NCBI RefSeq assembly: GCF_017874625.1
Contig: NZ_JAGIKZ010000008.1
Span: 62,001 to 126,000 of the forward strand
DNA from: Cytobacillus eiseniae
GTDB lineage: Bacteria; Bacillota; Bacilli; Bacillales; Cytobacillaceae
Length of the DNA stretch: 64,000 bases
Reading direction: 5' to 3'
Shown here: one piece after another, positions 52,675 through 61,327 of the stretch
How the letters are laid out: every line of letters begins with the position of its first letter
Numbering within the stretch: position 1 is the first letter of the stretch
Position numbers and translations under genes: made by a program
Notes under the pieces: model-generated
What the model was told of the DNA's origin: nothing
Database searches by the model: none
Seen by the model: only the letters and a program-made list of their open reading frames with translations

Positions 52675-53536
52675 ATATAAATCCTCGTTTGAATAAATAG
52701 AATACGATTCGCACAACAAGATAGACAATACCTGAAATCAATAGCATTGCAAATAGCCCAATCGCTATAGGCTGTACTTGATTGCTTTGAAAAATAAATT
52801 TCGTGATTCCTGATACATTCATAATGTATTCAATGATAAACAAATTCCCAATCGCTAATGAAATAACTTTTATCAGTTCAGCTTTAATGAATGGTTCGAT
52901 GTTTTTGTACACATGCTGAAAATTAATATAATTTAAGCTCATGCCTTTCGCAACAGCTGTTTTAATATAATCCTCACCGCTCGTCTCATAATACTTCACT
53001 GAAATTAATTTGAACAAATAGAGAGTTGGTGCAATCGCAACAAGAAAAGTAGGGAACCATAGATTTAAGGCACCAGCATCTGGACGTAATGAAATCACTC
53101 GAATTCCTGTCCAACGATAGATCTTCACTGCGAGAATCATAGACATGATAATTATAATGAAGTCAGGAATCGTCGATAGGATATTCATAAAAGCATTAAA
53201 TACTTTCGTTAAGCGGAAGCGACTGAGAAAAATACCAAAAATTAAGCTTATAATGATTGCTGAAATCACACCGATAAGCATTACCTTTAAACTAGTAAAG
53301 AAGTTATCTCCTATATCTTCTTCAATGGCTCGCACTTGTGTTCCTAATTGATAGGTTCCTAGGCTGCCCTTGCTAATTTCACTGATGAATTCCCCATAAA
53401 TTTTTGGCAGTTGTTCCACATTCCATTCTAGACTTTTTTCACCAGCATTGACTTCAATGATGACAGGTAAAGCCGCTAATGTAAGAATTAAGAGGAATAT
53501 AATAATAATTTGTTGGATGATTCTTGCCACAGTCAA
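52667..53536 (-). CDS. OppB-like ABC transporter permease
   Basis: A 289-residue permease with about six spans and the binding-protein-dependent transport EAA loop EDYIKTAVAKGMSLNYINF near residue 190. It lacks the long N-terminal DppB signature and is shorter than OppB of peptide transporters (about 305-330). The first helix (IIIIFLLILTLAALPVIIE) is followed by an external domain of about 60 residues. It should pair with the fused permease downstream. The ATPase and solute-binding partners are not in this window. Confidence 0.85.
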   Translation of the reverse strand: MTVARIIQQIIIIFLLILTLAALPVIIEVNAGEKSLEWNVEQLPKIYGEFISEISKGSLGTYQLGTQVRAIEEDIGDNFFTSLKVMLIGVISAIIISLIFGIFLSRFRLTKVFNAFMNILSTIPDFIIIIMSMILAVKIYRWTGIRVISLRPDAGALNLWFPTFLVAIAPTLYLFKLISVKYYETSGEDYIKTAVAKGMSLNYINFQHVYKNIEPFIKAELIKVISLAIGNLFIIEYIMNVSGITKFIFQSNQVQPIAIGLFAMLLISGIVYLVVRIVFYLFKRGFIYE

Positions 53537-53659
53537 TCCCCCTTTAATATCATGAATCTATTTTTCCACTTTCGAATAGTAATTGTCAATAAAATTATGC
53601 CAATTCATACAATTAGAATAGTAATTAAAAGCATTTTAATTGAAAAACACATAAAAAAA

Positions 53660-53675
53660 AGGCCTTATCGGCCAG
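53660..53675 (-). terminator. Terminator of yppG
   Basis: GGCC-GATAA-GGCC on the minus strand followed by eight T; short arms but a long T tract. Confidence 0.65.
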
Positions 53676-53710
53676 AATAAATTTTCTTATAATAATAATT
53701 CACTCCCCGA

Positions 53711-54244
53711 CTATACCTTTATAAATCCTCCTATTCCTTTGACAATTGAAGAAACTTGATTAACAGCATTCATCATTGACCCTGCTGTATCCACCATTTT
53801 ATTAAAATCTAATGTACCATCCTGTGTCTTGAAGGAATTCATAACCGACTGAACACCTGATGGCTGTTTCGGAATAAATGATTGCTTAGGGTATGGATTC
53901 ATATATGGATTTACTGTATTTGGTTGCTTTGAATGACCGTAATATGAATTCGTTTCTGGCTCTAATGGGTTCTGGAAAATACTATGTGCATAACTTTGCT
54001 GTTTCTGCTGTCCATAAGGATAAGTTTGATAATTTTGATACATATTTGCCGAGTGAAAATTCGGATTCATCATTTGCTGCTCAGGATAATGAGCTGGATA
54101 TTGTGGCATATAGGGGGCTCCCCAATTTCCTGGTATGTTTGGGTAATGTGATTGTGCATGCTGTCTACTATGATTCTGATGATTCATTCCGTTATAAGCA
54201 GCGTATTGTTCAAAATGTGGTCTATGCCCTCTTCGGCCAAACAT
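53711..54244 (-). CDS. yppG: YppG-like spore coat/morphogenetic protein
   Basis: A 177-residue protein of very biased composition (Gln, Asn, Tyr, His, Pro): FGRRGHRPHFEQYAAYNGM at the N-terminus and long Y/Q/P-rich repeats, then the conserved C-terminal block GTLDFNKMVDTAGSMMNAV and VSSIVKGIGGFIKV. That ending is the YppG family mark. YppG is a spore-associated protein in B. subtilis. AAGGAGG lies seven bases before the ATG at 54244. It heads the minus strand beside the divergent yppF. Confidence 0.85.
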   Translation of the reverse strand: MFGRRGHRPHFEQYAAYNGMNHQNHSRQHAQSHYPNIPGNWGAPYMPQYPAHYPEQQMMNPNFHSANMYQNYQTYPYGQQKQQSYAHSIFQNPLEPETNSYYGHSKQPNTVNPYMNPYPKQSFIPKQPSGVQSVMNSFKTQDGTLDFNKMVDTAGSMMNAVNQVSSIVKGIGGFIKV

Positions 54245-54489
54245 AGGCAGACTTCCTCCTTGAAATTTATTCATTACTGTAATTTATGTTCATATTGCCC
54301 AGCTTGTGAATAAAGAAAGACGTTGATCAGCAGAGCGCTCTCAGGAAAAATTATGACAAAGCACTTGTCATAATATGAAGTAATCTGTCGGAAGTCTAAA
54401 TTTTTTAAAAATAATGGACAGCACCCTTTTTATGGTAGGATAAAAAAAAAGAAAAAGCAGTTTACTTAATTTTGAGGAGGGAATTATTT

Positions 54490-54672
54490 ATGAATGTTCA
54501 CGAACTATCTATGAGGTTTCTTCAAATCCGAAATTACAATCACGAAACTGTAAATGAATTGCTAGATTTCACAAAAAAGGCTTATATTCAAGACGATATT
54601 TGTATTAATGTTTATCGGCAGCTTGTTCGTGAGCTCGAAGCTCAAGGGGCCGAAGTGCCAGAAAGCTTCTAA
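54490..54672 (+). CDS. yppF: YppF family protein
   Basis: A 60-residue helical protein: MNVHELSMRFLQIRNYNHET at the N-terminus and NVYRQLVRELEAQGAEVPES at the end. It resembles the small YppF family in the same place in B. subtilis. Function unknown. GAGGAGG lies upstream of the ATG at 54490. It is the only plus-strand gene in the yppG-yppE stretch and ends at a shared terminator. Confidence 0.8.
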   Translation: MNVHELSMRFLQIRNYNHETVNELLDFTKKAYIQDDICINVYRQLVRELEAQGAEVPESF

Positions 54673-54703
54673 CACAGTTCCCAGGATGTTACTCAAAATT
54701 AAA

Positions 54704-54731
54704 GGGAGTCCTATTCTTTAGGACTCCCCTT
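54704..54731. terminator. Bidirectional terminator between yppF and yppE
   Basis: GGGAGTCCTA-N5-TAGGACTCCC, ten-base stem, lying across the last codons of yppE. Confidence 0.8.
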
Positions 54732-55095
54732 CTTCTTTAGTTAATAAATAAATGATGTTATTTAAGACATATCTTGCAGAAACAATTGAGCTGTTAAACC
54801 TTGAACGGCTCGTATCAGGGAAAAAGGCTTGAACAGATAGAATCTCCACATGCTCATATGTTGAATCAATTTGCTGCATATGAATATTTTTTGGTTTATC
54901 TGTTTTAATCCATTTCTCTGCTTCCATTTGCCATTTATCATTAATTTCTTTTACTTCATCCGCAAATGGCTTAACTTCTTCATAGAAATCCCCTTTTTCT
55001 CCTGTTTCTTTTGCCTTTACAAACCTATTAGATAATGTTTCAAGATAGGTTAGTAATGTATGAGTAAGCTGCAAAAACTGTTTATATTCTCCCAT
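54718..55095 (-). CDS. yppE: YppE family protein (DUF1798)
   Basis: A 125-residue all-helical protein: QLTHTLLTYLETLSNRFVKAK at the start, ...FYEEVKPFADEVKEINDKW, then SSIVSARYVLNNIIYLL. This matches the four-helix bundle DUF1798 (YppE). No function is known. GGAGATGA precedes the ATG. The last codons lie inside the terminator shared with yppF, so the two genes overlap at their RNA ends. Confidence 0.85.
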   Translation of the reverse strand: MGEYKQFLQLTHTLLTYLETLSNRFVKAKETGEKGDFYEEVKPFADEVKEINDKWQMEAEKWIKTDKPKNIHMQQIDSTYEHVEILSVQAFFPDTSRSRFNSSIVSARYVLNNIIYLLTKEEGES

Positions 55096-55119
55096 TTATC
55101 AATCATCTCCAATTTAGAA

Positions 55120-55240
55120 AAGCGCAAGTAGTTCTTTCAATAACAAATAACATAAGACCTTCTAGCCAGAGCAAACTTATGATTTTGTAGCAGTTGCTGC
55201 TGAAGCAAGAAGTGAAAAGCGCATGCAACTTAGTTGCCAC
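55120..55240. repeat. Decayed relative of the 124-bp repeat
   Basis: AAAAGCGCAAGTAGTT...CATAAGACCTTCTAG...CTTATGATTTTGTAGCAGTTGCTGCTGAAGC...GTGAAAAGCGCATGCAACTT follows the same order of landmarks as the repeat at 57731-58010, but with many differences. No gene is present here. Confidence 0.4.
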
Positions 55241-55363
55241 CGATAGACACTACTCCCCTTGATGTGTAGCATCAATCATATAAGTGCTTGTTCTAATCCC
55301 TATCATAAAATAAAAGTAGCTTTTTAAAAAAGCTACTTAGTGAATGGTTTTATTCTAATGTAA

Positions 55364-55636
55364 TTAAAATCCAAGTTCAAGCTTCAGCCCTTTTTTTCGG
55401 TTTAATCCATTTGATAGATACATTTCTTCATCGCTTGTTTGTTTCTTATCTATTTTTCTCTCTAAAGCAGTGATTTTATTTTCACAGTCCTTCAAATTTT
55501 CTAAATGATTATCCGTCGCATTTTGGCGTGCTTTTGCAAGATTTGCTTCAAGAATATTTTCGAGATCCTCTAACTGATCAGCAATTTCCGCTAACATGTT
55601 TAACAACTCGTCCTTTAAAATTGTTTTCTCATTCAT
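55364..55636 (-). CDS. Coiled-coil hypothetical protein (yppD position)
   Basis: A 90-residue protein with a long helix of heptads (MLAEIADQLEDLENILEA, then ENLKDCENKITALERKID) and a short basic tail GLNRKKGLKLELGF. It lies where B. subtilis has yppD, but I cannot confirm homology. AGGAGG lies upstream of the ATG. One Cys, no signal, no membrane segment. Function unknown. Confidence 0.65.
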   Translation of the reverse strand: MNEKTILKDELLNMLAEIADQLEDLENILEANLAKARQNATDNHLENLKDCENKITALERKIDKKQTSDEEMYLSNGLNRKKGLKLELGF

Positions 55637-55808
55637 TTCTTATAGCCTCCTAGTTCAAGCAGTATATGATCCGAATTTCTCTTTGATTTGTCTTATGTAT
55701 TCTCTCTAATCTCTCCCTTTCCTTTGCTGCTGACAAAACTAGAAGCGATTCGGCAAAGAAAGAAGTTTTTTTCATCTTATCTTTATATTATTTCGACAAT
55801 TTCCAAGT

Positions 55809-55839
55809 TGAATAGGAGAGGCAAAAATTGAAAACGCTA
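55809..55839 (+). promoter_or_regulatory. Possible SigG promoter of sspM
   Basis: TGAATA (55809-55814) equals the SigG -35. Eighteen bases on, AACGCTA (55833-55839) is a weak -10 (four of seven matches to CATACTA). Confidence 0.4.
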
Positions 55840-55857
55840 ATAGTTGGAGGTGTCAAT

Positions 55858-55965
55858 ATGAAAAGACAGGAAAAGCAAAATAAGAGCCAACCAAAAAAAT
55901 TAGAGGAAAGAAAAACGGGGTATGGGGATAAAAAATTAGAAGGACCAGACCGTCCTTCAACTTAA
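55858..55965 (+). CDS. sspM: Small acid-soluble spore protein M
   Basis: A 35-residue, very basic protein, M-K-R-Q-E-K-Q-N-K-S-Q-P-K-K-L-E-E-R-K and ending DKKLEGPDRPST. The ending matches the L-G-G-P-N-R-P-S-T end of B. subtilis SspM, a minor forespore protein. TTGGAGGTG precedes the ATG. It lies near recU-yppC, as in B. subtilis. A 12-bp terminator follows. Confidence 0.85.
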   Translation: MKRQEKQNKSQPKKLEERKTGYGDKKLEGPDRPST

Positions 55966-55973
55966 GTGCAGGA

Positions 55974-56009
55974 AAAACGGAAATCAGGAAGCATCGATTT
56001 CCGTTTTTT
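55974..56009. terminator. Terminator between sspM and yppC
   Basis: AAAACGGAAATC-N10-GATTTCCGTTTT followed by T; twelve-base arms between convergent genes. Confidence 0.85.
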
Positions 56010-56015
56010 TAATGA

Positions 56016-56999
56016 TTATATCTTCTCTTTTAAAAATACTGCCTTGCTTATTTGCTTTTGTTTATCCAAATACCATTTCGTTAGATGGATAGGATGATGA
56101 TGCTTCACACTGCTATTTATCCATGTTTTCTTTAATCTTACTGAATTTGACCAATCAGTTAATTGGTGGCGATGATGGTTGATAATCGGATAGGCACATC
56201 TTAAAAACGGGGTCGTTCTTTTCGGTTTATGAATAAAAAAATGTTCATAGTCATACCTTGACCCTGTATGAACTGTTTTTCGCGCAAACTCATAAAAAGA
56301 AGGATACAATCCCTTATTAAATAAAATTTCTGCCAGTCTTTTTCCTAAGTCAATTCGCTTTGAAACAGATTTAAAACCATTTACACTAGCACCGAATAAT
56401 TCTCCTTTACATGTTGGGAAAAGTACTGCACTAAAATGAAACCAATCTTGGAACAAAAATAAGGGGGATTGAAATATGGATGAGTTATATATAGGATGCT
56501 TGATTACAGGCTTTTGGATTATATTTTGTTCATTTATAATTAAAGCGATCATTAGGCGCTGCATATTTCTTTCACGCCAAAATTGCTTCCATTCTCTTAC
56601 CATGAATGTAGATACATGAAAAAACTTTAATAAATGAAACATTGGACGTTTTATTTTCGTCGAATATTGATAGAGCAGCAATTGAGGATAGGCATCACTG
56701 AAAATAAGCCAATTTGCTCGTTCATAAGTAAAAAACAGTTTCTTTCGAAAGTTTTTCTTCAATAACTTTGGAAATAGTGCACCTTTGAGATCACACATAT
56801 TCCAGCCAGCATTACGAGAAACCATGCTAGCAAGAAAGGACCAAAGAATTTCTGGATTTTGATTATAATAGGAAAAATAAGCATCTGTTCTTGAAATATT
56901 ATCTAGATTATTTTTATCTGTTTTATCTTTTATTTCATTTATTAATTGAATTTCAGCGAAATCGAGCTGGCCGATAGTCGAATCTTTCTTATCAAACAT
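56016..56999 (-). CDS. yppC: YppC family protein (DUF2515)
   Basis: A 327-residue soluble protein of DUF2515: NISRTDAYFSYYNQNPEILWSF near residue 36, MVSRNAGWNMCDLKG, FFTYERANWLIFSDAYPQL and QNWFHF-type motifs (LFQDWFHFSAVLFP), with a basic C-terminus (HHHPIHLTKWYLDK). Function unknown. ATG at 56999 follows AGAGGAG; the GTG at 57023 has no ribosome binding site. It is divergent from recU as in B. subtilis. Confidence 0.88.
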   Translation of the reverse strand: MFDKKDSTIGQLDFAEIQLINEIKDKTDKNNLDNISRTDAYFSYYNQNPEILWSFLASMVSRNAGWNMCDLKGALFPKLLKKNFRKKLFFTYERANWLIFSDAYPQLLLYQYSTKIKRPMFHLLKFFHVSTFMVREWKQFWRERNMQRLMIALIINEQNIIQKPVIKHPIYNSSIFQSPLFLFQDWFHFSAVLFPTCKGELFGASVNGFKSVSKRIDLGKRLAEILFNKGLYPSFYEFARKTVHTGSRYDYEHFFIHKPKRTTPFLRCAYPIINHHRHQLTDWSNSVRLKKTWINSSVKHHHPIHLTKWYLDKQKQISKAVFLKEKI

Positions 57000-57115
57000 T
57001 GTACAAGTCTCCTCTGAACTCACATATTATTTAACATTTACAATGTTCCTCTTTTTATTCAACCAAATCGAACAGAGTTTTGGTATGATTAGTAGTAGTT
57101 TGTGAGGTGACGATG

Positions 57116-57730
57116 ATGAATTTCCATTATCCTAACGGAAAGCGATATATACCAGCAAAGAAGGAGATAATAGGGAGAAAGAAAGAAAAAAAATGGTCAT
57201 ATAGTAATCGAGGCATGACTTTAGAAGAAGATATTAACGAAACGAATGAATTTTATTTGGAGCGCAATATTGCTGTCATTCATAAAAAACCAACCCCTGT
57301 TCAAATTGTTCAGGTGAATTATCCGAAAAGAAGTGCTGCAGTAATTAAGGAAGCCTACTTTAAACAAGCTTCCACAACAGACTATAATGGAGTATATAAA
57401 GGAAAATATATTGATTTTGAAGCGAAGGAAACACAGAATCCAACATCTTTTCCATTAAAAAACTTTCATACTCACCAAATCGATCATATGGATAAGATTC
57501 TTAAGCAAGGTGGAATCTGCTTCATCCTTATACGGTTTTCATTAACAGAGGAAATATTCCTTTTAGAAGCCATCCATTTACTCACATTTTGGCAAAGAAT
57601 GAAAGACGGAGGAAGAAAGTCAATTACAAAAGAGGAAATAGAAACATATGGTCATCACATTCCACTCGGATTCCATCCCAGAATTGACTATATTAAAAAA
57701 ATCGATTATCTTTTAAACTCGAACAAATAA
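57116..57730 (+). CDS. recU: Holliday junction resolvase RecU
   Basis: A 204-residue endonuclease that cuts Holliday junctions and regulates RecA. The N-terminal [13 protein letters not shown] resembles B. subtilis RecU; ...[20 protein letters not shown] and [18 protein letters not shown] show the catalytic Asp, Glu and Lys of the restriction-enzyme-like fold. [20 protein letters not shown] follows in the C-terminal half. ATG at 57116 is chosen, eight bases from the GAGG core; GTG at 57107 and ATG at 57113 are too close. In B. subtilis it is transcribed with ponA; here tandem repeats separate them. Confidence 0.95.
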   Translation: MNFHYPNGKRYIPAKKEIIGRKKEKKWSYSNRGMTLEEDINETNEFYLERNIAVIHKKPTPVQIVQVNYPKRSAAVIKEAYFKQASTTDYNGVYKGKYIDFEAKETQNPTSFPLKNFHTHQIDHMDKILKQGGICFILIRFSLTEEIFLLEAIHLLTFWQRMKDGGRKSITKEEIETYGHHIPLGFHPRIDYIKKIDYLLNSNK

Positions 57731-58010
57731 AAGTCGAAGCACCTTGTTTAGGAGCCACAAGCATAAGACTGGACAGCAAAAAGGTTGCTCTTTAACCTTA
57801 TTGATGGACTGGCTTATGACCTCGAGCCCCTAGGTGCTGTAGCTAGACAATGAAAAGTGGAAGCACCTTGCCCAGGGGCGACAAGCATAAGACTGGACAG
57901 CAAAAAGGTTGCTTTTTAACCTTATTGATGGACTGGCTTATGACCTCGAGCCCCTAGGTGCTGCAGCTAGACAATGAAAAGTGGAAGCACCTTGTTTAGG
58001 TACGACACAC
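57731..58010. repeat. Tandem 124-bp repeat between recU and ponA
   Basis: Two full copies (57731-57854, 57855-57978) with exactly 124-base period and a partial third (57979 to about 58010, GAAGCACCTTGTTTAGG). Each starts AAGTSGAAGCACCTTG and contains CAAGCATAAGACTGGACAGC and GGACTGGCTTATGACCTCGA; ends pair imperfectly (AGCACCTTGCCCAGGGG with CCCCTAGGTGCT), giving a long hairpin per unit. The copies differ at only a few positions, so the duplication is recent. Similar units are known to me as scattered Bacillaceae intergenic repeats. Confidence 0.9.
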
Positions 58011-58055
58011 TTAACAAAAACAAAGTCTTTAGCAATCCAGAAAGGAAGAATAAAT

Positions 58056-60635
58056 ATGGCAGAAAAATATCAATCAAGAGAGGAGCGCCGAAAACAGCAC
58101 TCATCTGCAAAACAAAAGAGTAAAGGAAAAAAACAACCTAAAGGCATTTTTAAACGAATCCTTTTAATTCTTATTGCCCTCGGTATTGCAGGAATGTTGA
58201 TTGGAGCAGGCGCTTTTGCCTTTATGGTAAAGGATGCACCGAAACTTGATGAGAAAGCATTGAAGGATCCCATTTCATCAAAATTTTTAGATAAGGATGG
58301 GAATGCCTTTACAGAAGTAGGCTTGGAAAACCGTGAATATGTAAATTACGAAGACATTCCGAAATTAGTTGAAAATGCCTTCCTTGCTACTGAGGATGTT
58401 CGCTTTTATAAACATAATGGAATGGATATTATTCGTTTAGGCGGAGCTGTCCTTGCCAACGTTACACGTGGATTTGGTTCAGAAGGTGCTAGTACGATCA
58501 CACAGCAAGTAGTAAAAAACTCCTTCTTAAATAACGAAAAGACATTGAGCCGGAAAGCACAAGAAGCATGGCTTGCCTTCCAGCTTGAACGAAAATACAC
58601 GAAAGAACAGATTTTTGAAATGTATGTCAATAAAATATGGATGGCTCAAAGAAGCCATGGTGTATTAACTGCCTCCCATATTTATTTTGGCAAGGAACTT
58701 GATGAATTAGAATTACATGAAGCTGCATTGCTAGCAGGAATGCCGCAAAGTCCAGAAAATTATAATCCATTCAAACACCCAGAGCGGGCTGAGAAAAGAC
58801 GAAATATCGTTCTTTCGTTAATGAACCAGCATGGATTTATTACGAAAGAAGAAATGGAAGCTGCACAGTTAATCCCTGTAGAGTCCAGCTTAGTTAAGGA
58901 AGAGGATCGGAAGCAAAATGATGCTCCATATGATTCTTTCGTTGATATTGTCATCGAGGAAGTGGAAAGGAAATATCCAGATTTAGACATCTCTTCAGAT
59001 GGGTTAATCATCCATACAACTTTGGACACGAAAGCCCAAGATTATGTTGAAAACATGCTTAATTCTAATGATGTTGTACAATTCCCAAACGAAGAATTTC
59101 AAGCTGGAATCACATTGCTTGATACAAAAACAGGAGAAATTCGAGCAATTGGCGGTGGCAGAAATTTAGAGGTAAAACGAGGATTTAACTATGCCGTTGA
59201 TTCAAGACGTCAGGCTGGATCAACCATTAAACCAATTATCGATTATGGTCCTGCTATTGAATATTTAAAATGGGGAACGTACTATACACTCGATGATAAG
59301 CCATACACGTACTCAAACGGGAAAGCTATTAATAACTGGGATCGTAAACATATGGGACAAATGTCATTGCGTGAAGCATTAGCACGATCACGGAATATTC
59401 CTGCATTACAAACTTTACAAGCAGTTGGCTTAGATAAAGCGAAGGAATTTACGAATAAATTAGGCATACCTATAGAAGAAGTGTACGAGTCTAGTTCGAT
59501 CGGTACAGTAAATGTATCGCCATTACAAATGGCTGGAGCATATAGTGCATTTGGAAATAATGGCTTCTATACTGAACCACATGCCATTACTGAAATAGAA
59601 ATGCGTGATGGAACAAAAATAAATACAACACCTGAATCTGAAGCTGTTATGCAGGATTATACCGCCTTCATGATTTCCGATGTGCTAAAAAGTGTTGTCA
59701 AAGATTCATTCGGTACAGGAAAAAGAGCAAATGTTTCAAACCTTCATTTAGCTGGAAAAACAGGTACGTCCAACTATTCATCTGAAGAAAAGGAAAAATG
59801 GCAGATTCAAAATGGCGGAGTACCAGATATTTGGTTTGCAGGATATACAACCAATTATACCGCTGCCATTTGGACTGGCTATAAGGACAGAAGCAGCTCG
59901 ATTGCACCTGGAGACCAAGGAATCGCACAGCTGCTATTCAAGAATCTTATGTCTCATGTCTCTCAAGGAATTGAGACACCTGATTTTACGATGCCGAAGA
60001 GTGTTGAGAAAATTGCGATTGAAAAAGGAACAATGCCAGCTAAGCTAGCAAGTGACTTTACTCCAAAGGATCAAATTATTTATGAATATGCTGTAAAAGG
60101 TCATGCACCAAAAGAGATCTCGGATGCATACGAAAAATTAGACTTACCTGGAAACTTAGCTGGAACATTTGATGAACTAGCAAATGAAATCTTATTAACA
60201 TGGGAGTATCCAGAAGAAAGAACAGACGTACAGTTTGAAGTAATCGCATCACTTGATGATGGCGCAGATCAATCATTGCAAATCCTTTCTGAAAAAGGCA
60301 TTAAGGTTGCAAATCCTGTTCCTGGCGGCATCTACCGTTTTAAAGTTATTGCGATTAGTGGAGAATTACGAAGTGATCCAGCTACTGTAACGGTCGAGAT
60401 TCCACTACCAGATTTTGATGATGATGAATTTGGAGATGGCGAACCGATGGATGATTATCCAGACGATACTGACGAGAATGAGCAGCCTGGAAACAATGAA
60501 AATCCGCCTGGAAATGGTCAAGGAAATGGTCAAGGAAATGGGAATGGAAACGGAAATAGCCAGGGTAATGGAAATCCGCCTGGAAATGTGGACGATCCAG
60601 ATACTGATGAAAACCCAGAAGGATCTAATGGATAA
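58056..60635 (+). CDS. ponA: Penicillin-binding protein 1 (PBP1A/1B)
   Basis: A class A bifunctional peptidoglycan synthase of 859 residues. Short cytosolic basic part, membrane helix (about 29-52), glycosyltransferase domain with ATEDVRFYKHNGMD and GASTITQQVVKN, transpeptidase domain with the SxxK (GSTIKP), SRN (SRNIPAL) and KTG (GKTGTSNY) motifs. A fibronectin-like segment (about 690-780) is followed by an Asp/Glu then Gly-Asn-Gln-rich tail of about 70 residues. The ATG at 58056 has AAGGAAG upstream; an earlier GTG at 57981 lies in the repeat and would add 25 unlikely residues. Confidence 0.96.
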   Translation: MAEKYQSREERRKQHSSAKQKSKGKKQPKGIFKRILLILIALGIAGMLIGAGAFAFMVKDAPKLDEKALKDPISSKFLDKDGNAFTEVGLENREYVNYEDIPKLVENAFLATEDVRFYKHNGMDIIRLGGAVLANVTRGFGSEGASTITQQVVKNSFLNNEKTLSRKAQEAWLAFQLERKYTKEQIFEMYVNKIWMAQRSHGVLTASHIYFGKELDELELHEAALLAGMPQSPENYNPFKHPERAEKRRNIVLSLMNQHGFITKEEMEAAQLIPVESSLVKEEDRKQNDAPYDSFVDIVIEEVERKYPDLDISSDGLIIHTTLDTKAQDYVENMLNSNDVVQFPNEEFQAGITLLDTKTGEIRAIGGGRNLEVKRGFNYAVDSRRQAGSTIKPIIDYGPAIEYLKWGTYYTLDDKPYTYSNGKAINNWDRKHMGQMSLREALARSRNIPALQTLQAVGLDKAKEFTNKLGIPIEEVYESSSIGTVNVSPLQMAGAYSAFGNNGFYTEPHAITEIEMRDGTKINTTPESEAVMQDYTAFMISDVLKSVVKDSFGTGKRANVSNLHLAGKTGTSNYSSEEKEKWQIQNGGVPDIWFAGYTTNYTAAIWTGYKDRSSSIAPGDQGIAQLLFKNLMSHVSQGIETPDFTMPKSVEKIAIEKGTMPAKLASDFTPKDQIIYEYAVKGHAPKEISDAYEKLDLPGNLAGTFDELANEILLTWEYPEERTDVQFEVIASLDDGADQSLQILSEKGIKVANPVPGGIYRFKVIAISGELRSDPATVTVEIPLPDFDDDEFGDGEPMDDYPDDTDENEQPGNNENPPGNGQGNGQGNGNGNGNSQGNGNPPGNVDDPDTDENPEGSNG

Positions 60636-60690
60636 TTAATGAGAATGACATATAGAATAAATAGGTATATTTAACATCGCTAAATATAAT

Positions 60691-60731
60691 AAAAACAGTG
60701 TCGAAGCGCATTAGCTTGACACTGTTTTTTT
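60691..60731 (+). terminator. Terminator of ponA
   Basis: AAACAGTGTCGAAGC / GCTTGACACTGTTT with one unpaired base, followed by T; 14-bp stem. Confidence 0.85.
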
Positions 60732-60802
60732 ATTAAAATTAGCATTAAATATTTTTGAATTTAAGAATAGTCTCGCGAATTTATCTAGTCCCTCAAGGCT
60801 GA

Positions 60803-61327
60803 TCAAGGTGCTTGCACCTTTTTTATCGCCATCTGCTTCACATATTGCTTTTCCATTTCGATTATAAGTTCACTTACTTGTACAAATGAATGATACAATG
60901 AGGGTCGCTGAATAATAAACGAGATTCGCTCTTCCATATTTACAGGTTTAACAGCTAGCTTCTCATCGGAAAAACCTTCAGTAAGGTTAACAGGCATAGC
61001 ATTTCCCCAAAAAACAAACTGCAAAAATAGCCCAATTCCCTTTTTCATTGGTTCGATTGTTTGAGGGTAATTTCTTTCAGCAAACAATCGTTCAAGTTTC
61101 TCCTTTTCATTCTGCCATTCTTCCTTTAACTTCGGAATCCATTGTTCAGACATTTCCCAAGGCTTTAAACCATCTATTTTTGCATAAAAGACTGCTTCAT
61201 AGAGAAAAGGAATACGAAGGTCGATCGTCTGGATAACCTCGTTAGTAATAGTTAATTGATCATCCTGTGAGAAAAAGAATGGATTTTGAAGCTCAGCAGG
61301 AATGGAGATGGTTATCTGCTCGTTCAT
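60803..61327 (-). CDS. ypoC: YpoC family protein
   Basis: A 174-residue mostly helical soluble protein: PFFFSQDDQLTITNEVIQ near the start, KIDGLKPWEMSEQWIPKL and KKGIGLFLQFVFWGNAMPVNL in the middle. It matches the YpoC family; no function is known. Its ATG overlaps the nth stop (ATGA), so translation is coupled. A plus-strand AAGGTGC-TT-GCACCTT with T run sits inside its last codons. Confidence 0.88.
   Translation of the reverse strand: MNEQITISIPAELQNPFFFSQDDQLTITNEVIQTIDLRIPFLYEAVFYAKIDGLKPWEMSEQWIPKLKEEWQNEKEKLERLFAERNYPQTIEPMKKGIGLFLQFVFWGNAMPVNLTEGFSDEKLAVKPVNMEERISFIIQRPSLYHSFVQVSELIIEMEKQYVKQMAIKKVQAP

Noticed and set aside
57731-58010. CRISPR-like array
   Set aside because: The units are 124-base tandem copies without unique spacers and no cas genes are near.
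57981-58055. N-terminal extension of ponA from GTG
   Set aside because: The 25 added residues come from the intergenic repeat, and a proper ribosome binding site exists before ATG 58056.
60806-60824. Plus-strand terminator AAGGTGC/GCACCTT inside ypoC
   Set aside because: ponA already has a strong terminator upstream; the hairpin is explained by the last ypoC codons and has a two-base loop.
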